From positions 61,152,587-61,216,586 of the forward strand of contig OY757019.1 of assembly GCA_963580285.1 (NCBI GenBank): DNA of 64,000 nt, in the 5' to 3' direction. Position 1 is the stretch's first letter; each line of letters starts with the position of its first letter. Made by a program: the position numbers and the translations under genes. This stretch comes from Lucinisca nassula. Its lineage: Eukaryota; Mollusca; Bivalvia; Lucinida; Lucinidae. This document shows, one piece after another, positions 32,601 through 43,605 of the stretch. Below the pieces are notes generated by a model, which had not been told where the DNA came from, ran no database searches, and worked only from the letters and a program-made list of their open reading frames with translations.

Positions 32601-32752
32601 TAAGACTGCCAAGGAAAAGTGGTGCGAGTCATGCAGACCATGAGATGTCATTTCATCTCAATGTTGGCTAAAAGTCCCACAAATTTGGAAGAAACGTCTC
32701 CAAAATGACTTATAAAGTGTTGACGGGGCCGTTAAACCTCGAATCAAATAAA
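32601..32752 (+). repeat. Right half of the SINE-A split by Harbinger
   Basis: Starts at the TAA duplication and reads GACTGCCAAGGAAAAGTGG through GTTAAACCTCGAATC. It pairs with 25,994-26,049. Confidence 0.55.
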
Positions 32753-33130
32753 CACATCAACAGTCTGCATGCATTGTGTTAGACCCAATCACGATCTTAC
32801 ATTATGCCTTCCTCTTCAATTGCACTCCGGTGGATCGGGGGTCTGACACTATGATGGTTCTCGCTTAAAGCTGTGTATTAGTTGCTCGGAGCTGGAACTT
32901 TTATGTCTGTTGCTTGGTCCAAGTGTGTTCACCTGTTGTTGTGTTCATGTGGCCTTTTGTGCAGCACCGGATATCTCAACGCGTTTTACTGTCGATTCCT
33001 CATCCTTGCATCAACTTGGATTTAATCGTGATTTCTAGGTTAACCGAGTTGATTTACAAACGAGCTAGAAATCCTTCGTGCGACCCGAACAAATACATAT
33101 CTGTACCAAAGTGAAAATGAGGGCGAAGGT
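32753..33130 (+). repeat. Repeat-D fragment
   Basis: Shares CAATTGCACTCCGGTGG and CTATGATGGTTC with the fuller copy at 35,500. The overlapping frame shows no domain. Confidence 0.45.
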
Positions 33131-33247
33131 TCGGATCCCGTTATGTATACTTTATCCCGTATTTGTTTTTTTTTTTTACTTACAGTTCCAATTCGGTGTT
33201 TTCACTTTACTGACCGTTCCATTTCGGTGCTTTTACTGTGTACATTG

Positions 33248-33538
33248 TTTGTTTGATTTGAGGTTTAACGTCCCCGTCAACACTGTAAAGGTCATTTGGA
33301 AACGTTGCTTCCAATTTTGTTGGACTTTTACCCGACATCGAGATGAAATGACATCCCAAGCCCTGTCGCCCAATGAAACTAATAGGGTTTATTAGCATGG
33401 AGAAAGTAGGTACCCGCACCGCGGTTCCTGCACAGGCTTAGATCCTCTAAGCGGTTTACCAGTACTAGTGTGCGGGCCAGATTCAGCTCTGCGTAGAAGC
33501 ATCATGCAGCCTATATATTTCTTCAAGCCCATATGGCG
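33248..33538 (-). mobile_element. SINE-A copy with perfect 13-bp target duplication
   Basis: ACTGTGTACATTG at 33,235-33,247 and 33,539-33,551 brackets the element exactly. Full length from TTTGTTTGATTTGAGG (3' end) to TTCTTCAAGCCC (5' end). Confidence 0.85.
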
Positions 33539-33794
33539 ACTGTGTACATTGGTGGTTCTGATTCTTCCGCAATAATCTATGTTGTTAAGTTGGTGATTCT
33601 GATTATTTACATTGTATGTTGTTCCTTTTTAGTTTCGTTTGGATATTCTGCGTCACTGTTTGGGAAAGAGGCTGCTGATTCGGTTTACAGTAGTCGCTCC
33701 GTGTTTCGACTTCTTTCCCAAGTGATATTGTGGGGAGGATTGGAGATCTGATTGTAACAGTTCCTGTACTCTTTTCAGTTTTAGTGCCTATATG

Positions 33795-34860
33795 GTCTTC
33801 TACTGAAACGGATAAAAAGATTCCGCATCAGAGCTAAAATAAAAATAAAAAAACACTTTTAATGGCAACTTCTCCTATAGCTTTATCCTTCCAAGTTCAC
33901 AGGAATGTTGCTCAGATGACGCTATACCAACGAAGCTAAATGGTTCCGCTCCAATAAACAACATGGCCGTCACATCCAAAAATAGAAGAAAAAAGCAACG
34001 ACAACCTGTCCTATGCCCTTGGTCCGATTGCATTCAAACTACTGGAATGATGCGTGGATGCTAGCAAAAACTCCCGCGCGTAGCGAAAATAACAATTCCT
34101 CCCATAACGTTGGTCAAATTTCATTGAAACTCCACATTTTGTTTTACATGGCACTCTACGAGACAGCTTACCGTTTCGCTGCAGTGAACAAGATGACTGC
34201 CAGAGCTTTAAATGACAACACACCGAATGCGCTTGGGTCAGCATCATTGAATGTTGCTTATGTTGTCCTGCTCCGATGGAACAAATGATCGTCACTGCTA
34301 AAATAATACTTTAATTGAGGTGGAAGGTGTGGTTTACAATTTTATCGATTCCTGATCATTGCCTTCCTTTCTATTTTTACTATTTCTTTCGAACCTCATA
34401 GAAATGATGCACGCTTAAGTAAAATGGCTAAAACAGATTCGCCCCAAAGGCACAAAGAGCTTCAAATAGAAAAACAAAAAAAAAAAAAAAAAAAAAAAAA
34501 TGAACAAGAGGGTCTTGATGGCCCTGGTTTGCTTACCTGTGTTCAAGATGTTTCATAGCTTATGAAAAGGGAGTCACTGGTTTACGGACACGTGGACCAA
34601 GCTTTTTTGTTTCTATTTTAGCTATGAATGCCATCTTTTCATTGAGGAGGATCATTTTAGAAGCAATAAAGGAACATTTTTGTGAAATTATTTTTAAACA
34701 TGGCAACTGGTCAAGGAGATGTCGTTTATGAATCTTGCTATGACAAGCTGTGTTGGCCATATATTTAGCTGAAGGGAACAATTTTAGAAATTTGGATAGA
34801 TATCATCAAGATAAACTTTACATTCTGGTAAAGGTTCATGAAGAATGAAACAAATCTATA
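33795..34860. repeat. Fragments of modular subrepeat elements (M3), plus then minus
   Basis: 33,795-34,330 holds plus-strand subrepeats ('CGCTCCAATAAACAACATGG', 'ACTCCTCC'-like). After an A25 tract (34,476-34,500), an element in reverse starts with AACAAGAGGGTCTTGATGGC CCTGG, the inverse of the shared 3' module, and runs to about 34,860. Confidence 0.5.
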
Positions 34861-35469
34861 GCCTCTCATGACAAATGGTGAACAAGTTACTAACGATATG
34901 AATTTTATTTCCTTGTATGATACATGCATCTTTTACACACGCATTGATGGCGGAAATACATATATCATACAAAAGGGTTTTAGAGAAAAATGTCATATGA
35001 CTTATTTAAGTCTGTATCCCCATATCGATCTTCTAATCATATTTGTGATTGTCAGATTTGCTCCGAATTTGCAAATTATTGTCGAGCTTTTGCATATACA
35101 ATATCATTTAGGTTACAGAATAACGTATGGTAGTGAAATAAAGCAAGGATATATGGCTCCAAGGGGAACGGATTTTAAGATCGTGATTTTGTTTCATACA
35201 CACACTTAGAATCAAGTCTGAGAAAAGAATTGGTAGGCTTATACTTTTAGGCTGTCTCGAGAAAAACCGTAAATCGCAAACAAAATGGCGATCATTGAGT
35301 CGTAATGTGGGACAGGGTATAAAGATGAGTTGGAGATAGGCGCTGCAGTTGCTTAACTTTGGCTCGAGTTACTGAATATTTTACCGTTTATCGTTTTATC
35401 GTAATATGCTTTAAAGGCTTCTCTTCATATATCATTCTACGATATAAAAAATAGGGTACAATATAAATG
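34861..35469. other. No feature recognised
   Basis: A 113-codon open frame at 34,868-35,209 has no domain that I recognise. Without homologues I treat it as unsupported. Confidence 0.35.
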
Positions 35470-36075
35470 TTGTACGACAGACTGCATGCATGGTAGTTAC
35501 CCTAATCACGGTTGACAACTTTGTTTCCCTCTTTAATTGCACGCCGGTGGGTCAGGCCTCAGATTCTATGACGGTTCCAGCGTAAAGACATACTGAGAAT
35601 TAGATTTTCTAATTTTATGTTATGTTGGTTGGTGCCTGATGCTCTGTCTCTGGTTGGGCCCATCGTAGTCTATCTGTTGGTCTTCTTTAGCTCTTTGGTT
35701 TGATTTTGTGTTCTGGGAGATGTTGCACTGATGACTTAGGAGGCCTTTATGCGGACTGAACAAATTATTTGTCTAAATCGCGACGGAAGTGAGGGCGAGG
35801 ATGGTGGCCACGTAAAATCGATTTAAGGCCCCCACCCCCACCCCCAGTGGAATTCGTTTCACAGACCTTTCCATGGCGGTTCTTCTGTCGCGGTTTGTTT
35901 TTGTTATGGTTTGTCTTTGAGTGTGTGTATCGCTTATATTATTTTGTTTTGGATAGTCAATTGGCCATTTTGTGGGGAAGTAACTGTCGTTTTGGCTTTC
36001 CGCTATTGATGTTTCCATTAGAGTCTAGTTGTTTCATGTTTGTGCTTCTTTCCCTTTGGTGTCTTTGATATGTAC
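35470..36075 (+). repeat. Repeat-D, most complete copy
   Basis: A dispersed repeat of at least 600 bases with landmarks TTGTCTAAATCGCGACGGAA, GGCCACGTAAAATCGATT, a C-rich tract and CTTTCCGCTATTGATGTTTC. Other copies are at 42,720-42,945, 43,410-43,605, 48,005-48,570 (minus) and 32,753, plus fragments. It is unclassified. The small frames have no domain. Confidence 0.6.
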
Positions 36076-36288
36076 AGTAGATGAGAACTAACTGATTGAC
36101 AGTAGAGGCTCCGGGAATAAATCCTTACTGGAGAGATTTTAGTATGTCATGATCAGGAATAATAACCAGTTGTAAGAATATTTTATAAATATTGTAAATA
36201 TTGATAATATTTTACTTGTTAGCTGAGAGGACAATATGGTAGGTAAGTATTTGTATGCTTAATATGTTATCCTCTCTAAATCAAGACT

Positions 36289-36335
<47 letters not shown>

Positions 36336-36866
36336 GGCAATTTTGTGGGAAAATAACTGTCCTTGTGACGTTTGCATTTATTTTAAGAACTGAGAATTTA
36401 AATATACGAGTACACGCGTATTCACCTGGACAAGTAGGTTCGCACATGTATTCCTGTTTCAAATTTAACTTGTATTTTTACCACTTTGTGAACTGAAGAA
36501 AAATGAGTCATCTTTCGACAGTTGTTGGTTAGCAACTTAACAAAAACAGATACAGAGTCAGTTTAGAGAGGGACAAAAACACTTATATTGGTATGCGAGT
36601 GTGCTTTTACACTCATTTAATTATATACGTTAGCGTTATCATGTTTATTCCGAGCATTTGAGTTGCTGGCGAAAATGTGATACGGAAACAGCATTAAGTC
36701 TTAAATTTATTGGATAGAAGTTTTTAAATTCTGCTTGCTTGGAATGTAATTATCTGTTTAAGCAGGGTCGGAGGTAAGTGATATTTGCGATCATGTTGTA
36801 TCTATGGTTTGGAAACTCATACGACCAGACAGAAGACAAACCGCACACTATAGAAAGAGTTTTTTA
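36076..36866. other. No feature except (TTA)n
   Basis: A 45-base ATT/TTA run at 36,291-36,335. The rest is unrecognised AT-rich DNA. Confidence 0.45.
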
Positions 36867-37071
36867 TTAACCATTGTCCTGCTGAATATTCAGTTTAGCC
36901 ACACCCTTTTCTGACTTTGAACCAATCAGATTACTTGATGTAATTTATTCTTGCAAATCCATAAACTGGATGTCAAATGGTGTAGATCCTGAGCAGATGG
37001 CTTCTTCACTGACCTGGTTCTACACTGTTTCGAAAGATAGGTGTTGTCGTTAACAGCAGGATAAGAGTTAA
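36867..37071. mobile_element. TTAA-ended MITE (CCTGCTGAAT type), copy 1
   Basis: The left end TTAACCATTGTCCTGCTG and the right end CAGCAGGATAAGAGTTAA are inverted repeats with TTAA at both edges. The core resembles the 'GTGTAGATCC..TGATC' hairpin of the other TTAA MITEs. Copies are at 37,902-38,113 and, inverted, 59,763-59,959. Confidence 0.7.
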
Positions 37072-37269
37072 GAGGATACATAGTTCTAGTTATTAATGAT
37101 CATAACATTGATTATCGGTACTTGTTCTATCGAGTACAGTTAATTCGAACGGGCTGTAGTCGTTTTGAATGTCAAAAACAGTGTTTGCTGCCACACAGTT
37201 AACTGTTGGATAAGATCCATATTGTGGCTGAGATATGCCTAATGGGTTTCAGCGTCCCTGTCTTGTTTG

Positions 37270-37462
37270 TTTGTTTGTTTTGGAGTTTTACGGCCCATTC
37301 AACACAATTTAGGTCATATTTGAGCCGGTCAGTTTATCTATCCACACTGTTCCTGGGCAGGCTTATACGTAAGCGGTTAACCAGTACAGTGCACATTCTT
37401 TCGCCAGAAACTGACAACTGCCCTTCTAGAATCAGTGGAAGTCCATGTCTTGTGGACGTCGA
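37270..37462 (-). mobile_element. SINE-B copy, 5'-truncated
   Basis: GGAGTTTTACGGCCCATTC through GAAACTGACAACTGCCC. No tRNA head remains. Confidence 0.6.
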
Positions 37463-37583
37463 GTAATTGATACATCTCGCATATTTTCTGGCTTTTACAA
37501 GAAAGACAACCTTTGTTCTCTTCTCTTTTTCTATAAACACAGCGCCTCTGAAAATATTAAGTAGATGATTTTGCTACTTAGAA

Positions 37584-37874
37584 TTGTTTGTTTGAGGTTT
37601 AACGTCCCCGTCAACACTGTAAAGGTCATTTTGGAGAGGTTGCTTTCAATTTTTAGGGACTTGTACCCGACATTGAGATGAAATAACATCTCAAGCCCTG
37701 TCGCCCAATGAAACCAATAGGGTTTATTAGCATGGTCCGCCTCGCACCGCGGGTCCTGAACAGACTTAGATCCTCTGAGCGGTTTACCAGTACTAGTGTG
37801 CGGGCCGGATTCAGCTCTGCGTGGAAGCATCGTGCAGCCCATATATTTCTTCAAGCCCCTATGGGCGGGGGCGA
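37584..37874 (-). mobile_element. SINE-A copy with perfect 13-bp target duplication
   Basis: TTGCTACTTAGAA at 37,571-37,583 and 37,875-37,887. Full length, with 5' end GCCCCCGCCCATAGGGG on the minus strand. Confidence 0.85.
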
Positions 37875-37901
37875 TTGCTACTTAGAAGCAAACTATTTTC
37901 G

Positions 37902-38113
37902 TTAACCCGTATCCTGCAGAATATTCAATTTAGACACACCCATTTCGGACTTTGAACCTATCAGATGACTTGATGTAATTTATTCTTACAAAAGCCATAA
38001 ACTGAATGTCAAACAGTGTAGATCCGGATCAGACGGCTTCTTCAGAAGCCATCTGATCTGGATCTACTCTGTGTTCAAAGATAGGGGTTGTCGTGAACAG
38101 AAGGATAAGAGTA
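37902..38113. mobile_element. TTAA-ended MITE (CCTGCTGAAT type), copy 2
   Basis: TTAACCCGTATCCTGCAGAA to AGAAGGATAAGAGTAAA. A strong hairpin at about 38,006-38,075 pairs GTAGATCCGGATCAGACGGC with its complement. Confidence 0.65.
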
Positions 38114-38224
38114 AAGTGTTGGCCAACATTGATATTGATAACACATCCGTGCTAAATAGTTGCTCAAAACCTCTTATTTTTCGGAAACAAAATGTAATGT
38201 TATTCTTATTTATACTTATATTAA

Positions 38225-38265
38225 AACATAGGTTGAATGTGCTTGTTAGAACCGTCCCACGAGGC
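38225..38265. repeat. Half of a Hairpin-A copy
   Basis: ATAGGTTGAATGTGCTTGTT then AGAACCGTCCCACGAGGC: the left arm only. The right arm is missing where SINE-F follows. Confidence 0.5.
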
Positions 38266-38275
38266 AAAAATAAGA

Positions 38276-38508
38276 AATAATAATAATAATGATCGACTTT
38301 ATTCATAGAGGGCAATACATTTAGTAAACTAGTACTACTCTTCCTTGTGGTCATCTATTCTTCCTCTCCCTGGGTAGAAACCAGTACTAAGCAATGTGGT
38401 TATAGTCTCTTGCTCGAGGAAACAACACCTGACGCTTGCGGGGATCGAACCGGCTACCTCTTGATCTCAAATCAGATGCTTTACCACTGCTCTACAGCGC
38501 TCCACTGT
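38276..38508 (-). mobile_element. SINE-F, copy 2
   Basis: The plus-strand TAA run (38,276-38,292) marks the 3' end. The body matches the copy at 30,714, and the minus-strand head GGAGCGCTGTAGAGCAGTGG has the B-box GGTTCGATCCCC. Confidence 0.7.
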
Positions 38509-38655
38509 ATACCATGTTAACCCCAGTTTTTCTATATAAAGTTGGATTTGCGGAGGTGTTTAGTTCACGGACTTGTACGTGAAGGACAAAACATTTGTGA
38601 AAGAATTTATTTCCCTTTAGCTAATATTATACTGTAATCGTAAAAGCGAGCGTAT

Positions 38656-39940
38656 GTTTTTAGCTTACCTGTCACGTAGTGACCATGTGAGCTTTTTTGA
38701 TCACTTTTTGTCCGTCGTCCGTCGTGCGTGCGTCCGTGCGTGCGTGCGTTTGTGTCTAATCTTTTTCTTCAAACGACATCTCCTCCTAAATCAGTGAATG
38801 GATTTTGATATAATTTCACAGGAATGATCCTTGGATGACCCTCTTTCAAAATTGCCTAAATCATTCCGTTCCGTTAAACAAAATGGCCGCCAGAGCTAAA
38901 AATAGAAAACCCTTTAAATGACATCTCCTCCTAGGCAAATGACCCGATTTGAAAATAATTTCCCAGGAATGTTCCTTGAGTGACCCTCTTTCAAAATTGC
39001 CTAAACTGTTCCGCTCTGTTAAACAAAATGGACACCAGAGCTAAAAATAGAAAAAAAACCCTTTAAATGCCATCTCCTCCTAGGCAAATGGCCCGTTTTG
39101 TAAAAATTTCACAGGAAAGTTCCTTGAGCAACCCTCTTTCAAAATTGCCTAAATCGTTCCGGTCCATTAAACAAAATGGCCACCAGAGCTAAAAATAGAT
39201 AAACCTTTAAATGGCATCTCCTCCTAGGCAAATGGTCCGATTTGAAAATAATGTCACAGGAATGTTCCTTGAGTGACCCTCTTTCAAAATTGCCTAAATC
39301 GTTCTGCTACGTTAAATAAAATCGCCACCATAGCTAAAAATAGAAAAACCTTTAAATGACATCTCCTCCTAGGCAAATGGCCCGATTTGAAAAGAATTTC
39401 ACAGGAATGTTCCTTGACTAACCCTCTTTCAAAATTGCCTAAATGGTTCCGCTTAGTTAAACAAATTGGCCACCAGAGCAAAAAATAGAAAAAGAAACTT
39501 TAAATGATATTTCCTCCTAGGCAAAATGCCCTATTTGAAAATAATTTTACAGGATTGTTCCTTGAGTGACCCTCTTTCAAAATTGCCTAAATCGTTCCAC
39601 TCCGTTAAACAAAATGGCCGCCGGAGCTAAAAATAGAAAACCCTTTAAATGACATCTCCTCCTAGGCAAATGACCCGATTTGAAAATAATTTCCCAGGAA
39701 TGTTCCTTGAGTGACCCTCTTTCAAAATTGCCTAAACTGTTCCGCCCTGTTAAACAAAATGGACACCAGAGCCAAAAATAGAAAAACCTTCAAATTCCAC
39801 TACAATGAAAAATAGCCTCCAAAGATAAAAGTCTTCGGTCCACATCTCCTTAAAGCAGTGAATCCTTCATTTCCATAAGCTTTGAAACATCTTGGATTCA
39901 GGTGAGCAATTCAGGGCCATCATGGCCCTCTTGTTTTGTT
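38656..39940 (+). repeat. Modular element M4, complete, with about seven 145-bp subrepeats
   Basis: The 5' module (38,656-38,760) contains TTTTTAGCTTACCTG, a GTGACCATGTGAGC hairpin and GTCCGTCGTCCGTC. The body repeats 'GACATCTCCTCCTAGGCAAA', 'CACAGGAATGTTCCTTGAG' and 'AAACAAAATGGCCGCC' every ~145 bases. The 3' module CAGGTGAGCAATTCAGGGCC with the CATGGCCCTCTTGTTT hairpin closes it at about 39,937. There are no genes. Such elements are very common in bivalve genomes as I know them, but their mobilisation is unclear to me. Confidence 0.7.
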
Positions 39941-40249
39941 TTACAAATTTTTATTCATTCGGACAAACGCGTGTCACTCGAAAATTACCCATGTTAACAG
40001 ACAAGCGATGTCCTACCGTTTGTAATTAATATATTAACAATTAGTAAATACCAGCTGACGACATTTATGGTAGGTTCAGAAGCTAGCATGAAGTGACTCA
40101 CTAATGAATGTTTTCTTATTGTCTTTTTTTACGTTGGTGTCTATTTATTACACAGATTTGTATTTTCTTTCCAGTCTGAAAGAAGGCGTAACATCACGTG
40201 ACTAAAAACCTTAAATTGGGGTACTGGGCCAGTGAATCAAAGCCGTGCT
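39941..40249. other. No feature recognised
   Basis: AT-rich DNA between two modular elements. Confidence 0.4.
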
Positions 40250-42559
40250 TTTATTATCTTACCTGAGCATGAAGTACACTTGGTGAGTTTTGTGATCGGT
40301 CAATGTCCGCCGTCCGTCGTCCGGCGTCAATAATTTGCTTTAAATGCCAACTCCTCCCAAACATCTTGGGCCAACTTGATTTAAACTTCACAGGAATGTT
40401 GGCTATATATGGCTCCTGCTCAAAATAGCTTAAGTCGTTTCGCTGTGATGAACAAAATTGCTACCAGAGCTAAAAACAAAAGATAAATCTATAAACGGCA
40501 ACGCCCCCTAACCCCAGTCACTCTTCGTAGAAATATTGCTTAAGTGACCCTCTACCAGCTAAAACGGTTCCGCTCCGATTAACAAAATGGCTACCAGAGC
40601 TAAAAAAGAAATGTCAACAGTTTGCGTAAAGTACTAACTTCTCCTAATTCATTTGGCAAATTTTGATTCAAACTCTTGGCAACTCAATACCTTAATGACT
40701 AAAGTCGTTTTGCTCTTATGAACAAGTTGTCCGCCACAACAGAAAAATAGAAAACCTTTACACGACAACTACTATACCCTGTGCCAATTCAAACTTCATT
40801 GGAATATTGCTTGGGCGACTCTGAAACGGTTCCGTTCCAGAGCTAAAATAGAAAACATGTCAACAGTTTGCTGTAAATGCCAACTCCTCCTAATCGATTG
40901 GGCCAATTGGATTCAAACTTAACAAGAATGTTGTCTAGGTGACCCACTATACATTTAACTGCGAATAACAAGATGACCACCAAAGCTAAAATAGACATGA
41001 TGCTCCGATATCGCCCACCTGAGCTAACAGGTTTGCATGTTTGCCTCGGGACAGGGCAATTTTTGGCTCCAGGTCTAAAATTTGACCAATTTTGGTAGTG
41101 GTCCAATCAATGAGGCTTAATACCGAACATCAAAGGCCGGTGCCTTCTGGTTTCAGACAAGAAGATTTTTAAAGGTTTTCCCCTATATAAGTCTAGTGGG
41201 CCCTGGGGTGGGGCCATTTTTTGACCCCAGGGCTATAATGGTACCGGTCCACAAGATGAAAGACCTCGGTCTTCTGGTTTCAGATAAGACTGTTCCCTTA
41301 TAAGTCTATGTAAAAGAAGTGGGCCCTGGGAAGGGGCCAGTTTTGGCCTCAGGACTATAATTTGACCAATCTTGGTAGAGGTCAACCATGTGAAGCTACA
41401 TACCACATACCAAACAATATTCTGGTTTTAGACAAGAAGATGTTTAAAGATGTTCCCTATATAAGTCCATGTAAAAACCGGTAAGCCCCGGTGCGGGTGC
41501 ATTTTGTAATATGAACAATCTTAGAAGAGGTCCACTAGATGAAGCTTCATACCATATTGCAAAGAACTGGGATTTCTGGTTTCAGACAAGAAGATTTTTT
41601 AAATGTTTTCCCTATTTAAGTCCACGTAAAACCGATGGACCCCAGAGAGAGGCCATATTTGGTCCCAGGGCTATCTTGATAGAGATCAACTAGATAAGCT
41701 TCATACCAAATATCAAAGACCTGGGCTTTCTGGTTTCAGACAAGGTATATGTCCATGTAAAAGAAGTGGATCATGCGCGGGGGCATTTTTGGCCCCAGGG
41801 CTATAATTTGAAAACCTTGGTAGAGGTCCACTAGATAAAGGTTCATTCCAAATATCAAAGACCGGGCCTTCTGGTTTCAGACAAGAAGATTTTGAAAGGT
41901 TGTTCCCTTATAAATCTATGTAAAAGAAGTGGGCCCAGGCGCGGGGGCATTTTTGACCCCAGGGCTATAATTTGAACACTCTTGGTAGAAGTCCACTAGA
42001 TAAAGCTTCATCCCAAATATCAAAGACCAGGGTCTTCTGGTTTCAGACAAGATTTTGAAAGGTTTTCCATACGGGGACATTTTTGGCCCCAGAGCTATAA
42101 TTTGAACAGTTTGGTAGAGGTCCACATGATGAAGCTTCATACCAAATATCCAACACCTGGGCCTTCTGGTTTCAGACAAGAAGATGTTTAAATGTTTTCC
42201 CGATATAAGTCCAGATACAAAAATGTGGGCGCCGGTGTGTGGGCATTTTTGGCCTCAGGGCTGTTATATGAACAATCTTAGTAGAGGTCCACTATATGAA
42301 GCGTCATACCCAATATCAAAGGTTGGGCCTTCTGCTTTCAGACAAGAATATTTTTAAATGTTTTCCCAATGTAAGTCCACGTAAAACCGGTGGACCCCGA
42401 GGTGGAGCCATATTTGACACCAGGGATATAATTTCAATAGTCTTGGTAGAGGTCCACTAGATGAAGCTTCATGCCAAACATCAAAGACCTGGGCCTTCTG
42501 GTTTCAGACAAGAATATTTTTAAATGTTGTTCCGTTATTAGTCTATGTAAACGTGAGTG

Positions 42560-42720
42560 TTTGAGGTTTACGTCTCACCAGCAGCTAAGGTCATTCGTTG
42601 TACTTACCACTGAGCCACCACGCTCCTAAGACTCATTCGAAAGTCTGGAGACGCCCGCGATCAATCCTGCGACCCCTGGTTTACAAGGCAAGTAGCATAA
42701 CCACTACACCATGGAGTTCA
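42560..42720 (-). mobile_element. tRNA-headed SINE, composite or rearranged
   Basis: The minus-strand head CATGGTGTAGTGGTTATGC has CTTGTAAACCAGGGG and GGATTGATCGC, as in the SINE at 13,700. A second partial head (GGAGCGTGGTGGCTCAGTGG) lies at about 42,609-42,628, and the tail GAGGTTTACG at 42,565. Confidence 0.55.
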
Positions 42721-43605
42721 CGGAAATGTTGCACCGATGAGCTAGGAGGCCATCGTGCGAACTGAACAAATAATTTGTCTAAATCGCGACGGAAGTAATG
42801 GCGAGGATCGGGGCCACGTAAAATCGATTAAAGCCCCCACCCCCACCCCAACACATACCCCCCGTGGAATTCGTTTACTGACCATTCCAAGGCGGTTATT
42901 CTGTCGCGGGTCATTTTCTTTGTTTTGGTTTGTCTTTGAGTTCCCTACATTATAGTGTAGATTATATTTTCTTGTCCTTTGTGATAATTGATTCCGTTGT
43001 GGAATTTGGAAAATATTTGACGGTCACTGATGAGGCCTAATTGGCCGAAACTAGCTAGTCTGGCCCAGAAAACATGTAGACTTCATATTTTCCAGTTCTG
43101 TGGTGTATTCCTTGCTTCCAAAGGATAACCCTTTTATAGAACATATTTAACGTCACTACAGCTGGTGTCTGGGAATGTGTGGCGGCCGTAAAACGTCTCC
43201 CTGCCCTACATTAATGTGTAGTTTATATTTGTTTTTTCCTTTGGGATCATTGATTCCGTTGTGGAATTTTGAAAATATTTGAGGGTCACTGATGAGGCCT
43301 AATTGGCCGAAACTAGCTAGTCTGGTCCAGAAAACATGTAGACTTCATATATTCCAGTTCTGTGGTGTATTCCTTGCTTCCAAAGGATAACCCTTTTATA
43401 GAACATATTTGTATCGCTGCTATTATTTTATTTTGGTTAGCCAATTGGCCATTTTGTGGGAAAGTAACTGTCCTTTTGGCTTTCCGCTATTGATATTTCC
43501 ATTAGGGTCTGTTGCTTCATGTTTGTGTTTCTTTCCCTTTGGTGTCTCTGTTGGGATCTGTGGGTTAATTGCATCGATTCCTGATCATTGCCTTCTCTTC
43601 TATTT
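42720..43605 (+). repeat. Repeat-D fragments flanking tandem Repeat-C
   Basis: Repeat-D 42,720-42,945, two tandem Repeat-C units at 42,950-43,410 (period about 255), then Repeat-D resumes at 43,410-43,605. Repeat-C therefore seems to have arrived inside Repeat-D, or the two form one larger element. Confidence 0.5.

Noticed and set aside
34868..35209. 113-codon open frame as a host gene
   Set aside because: No recognised domain, no splice or promoter support, and AT-rich surroundings give such frames by chance.
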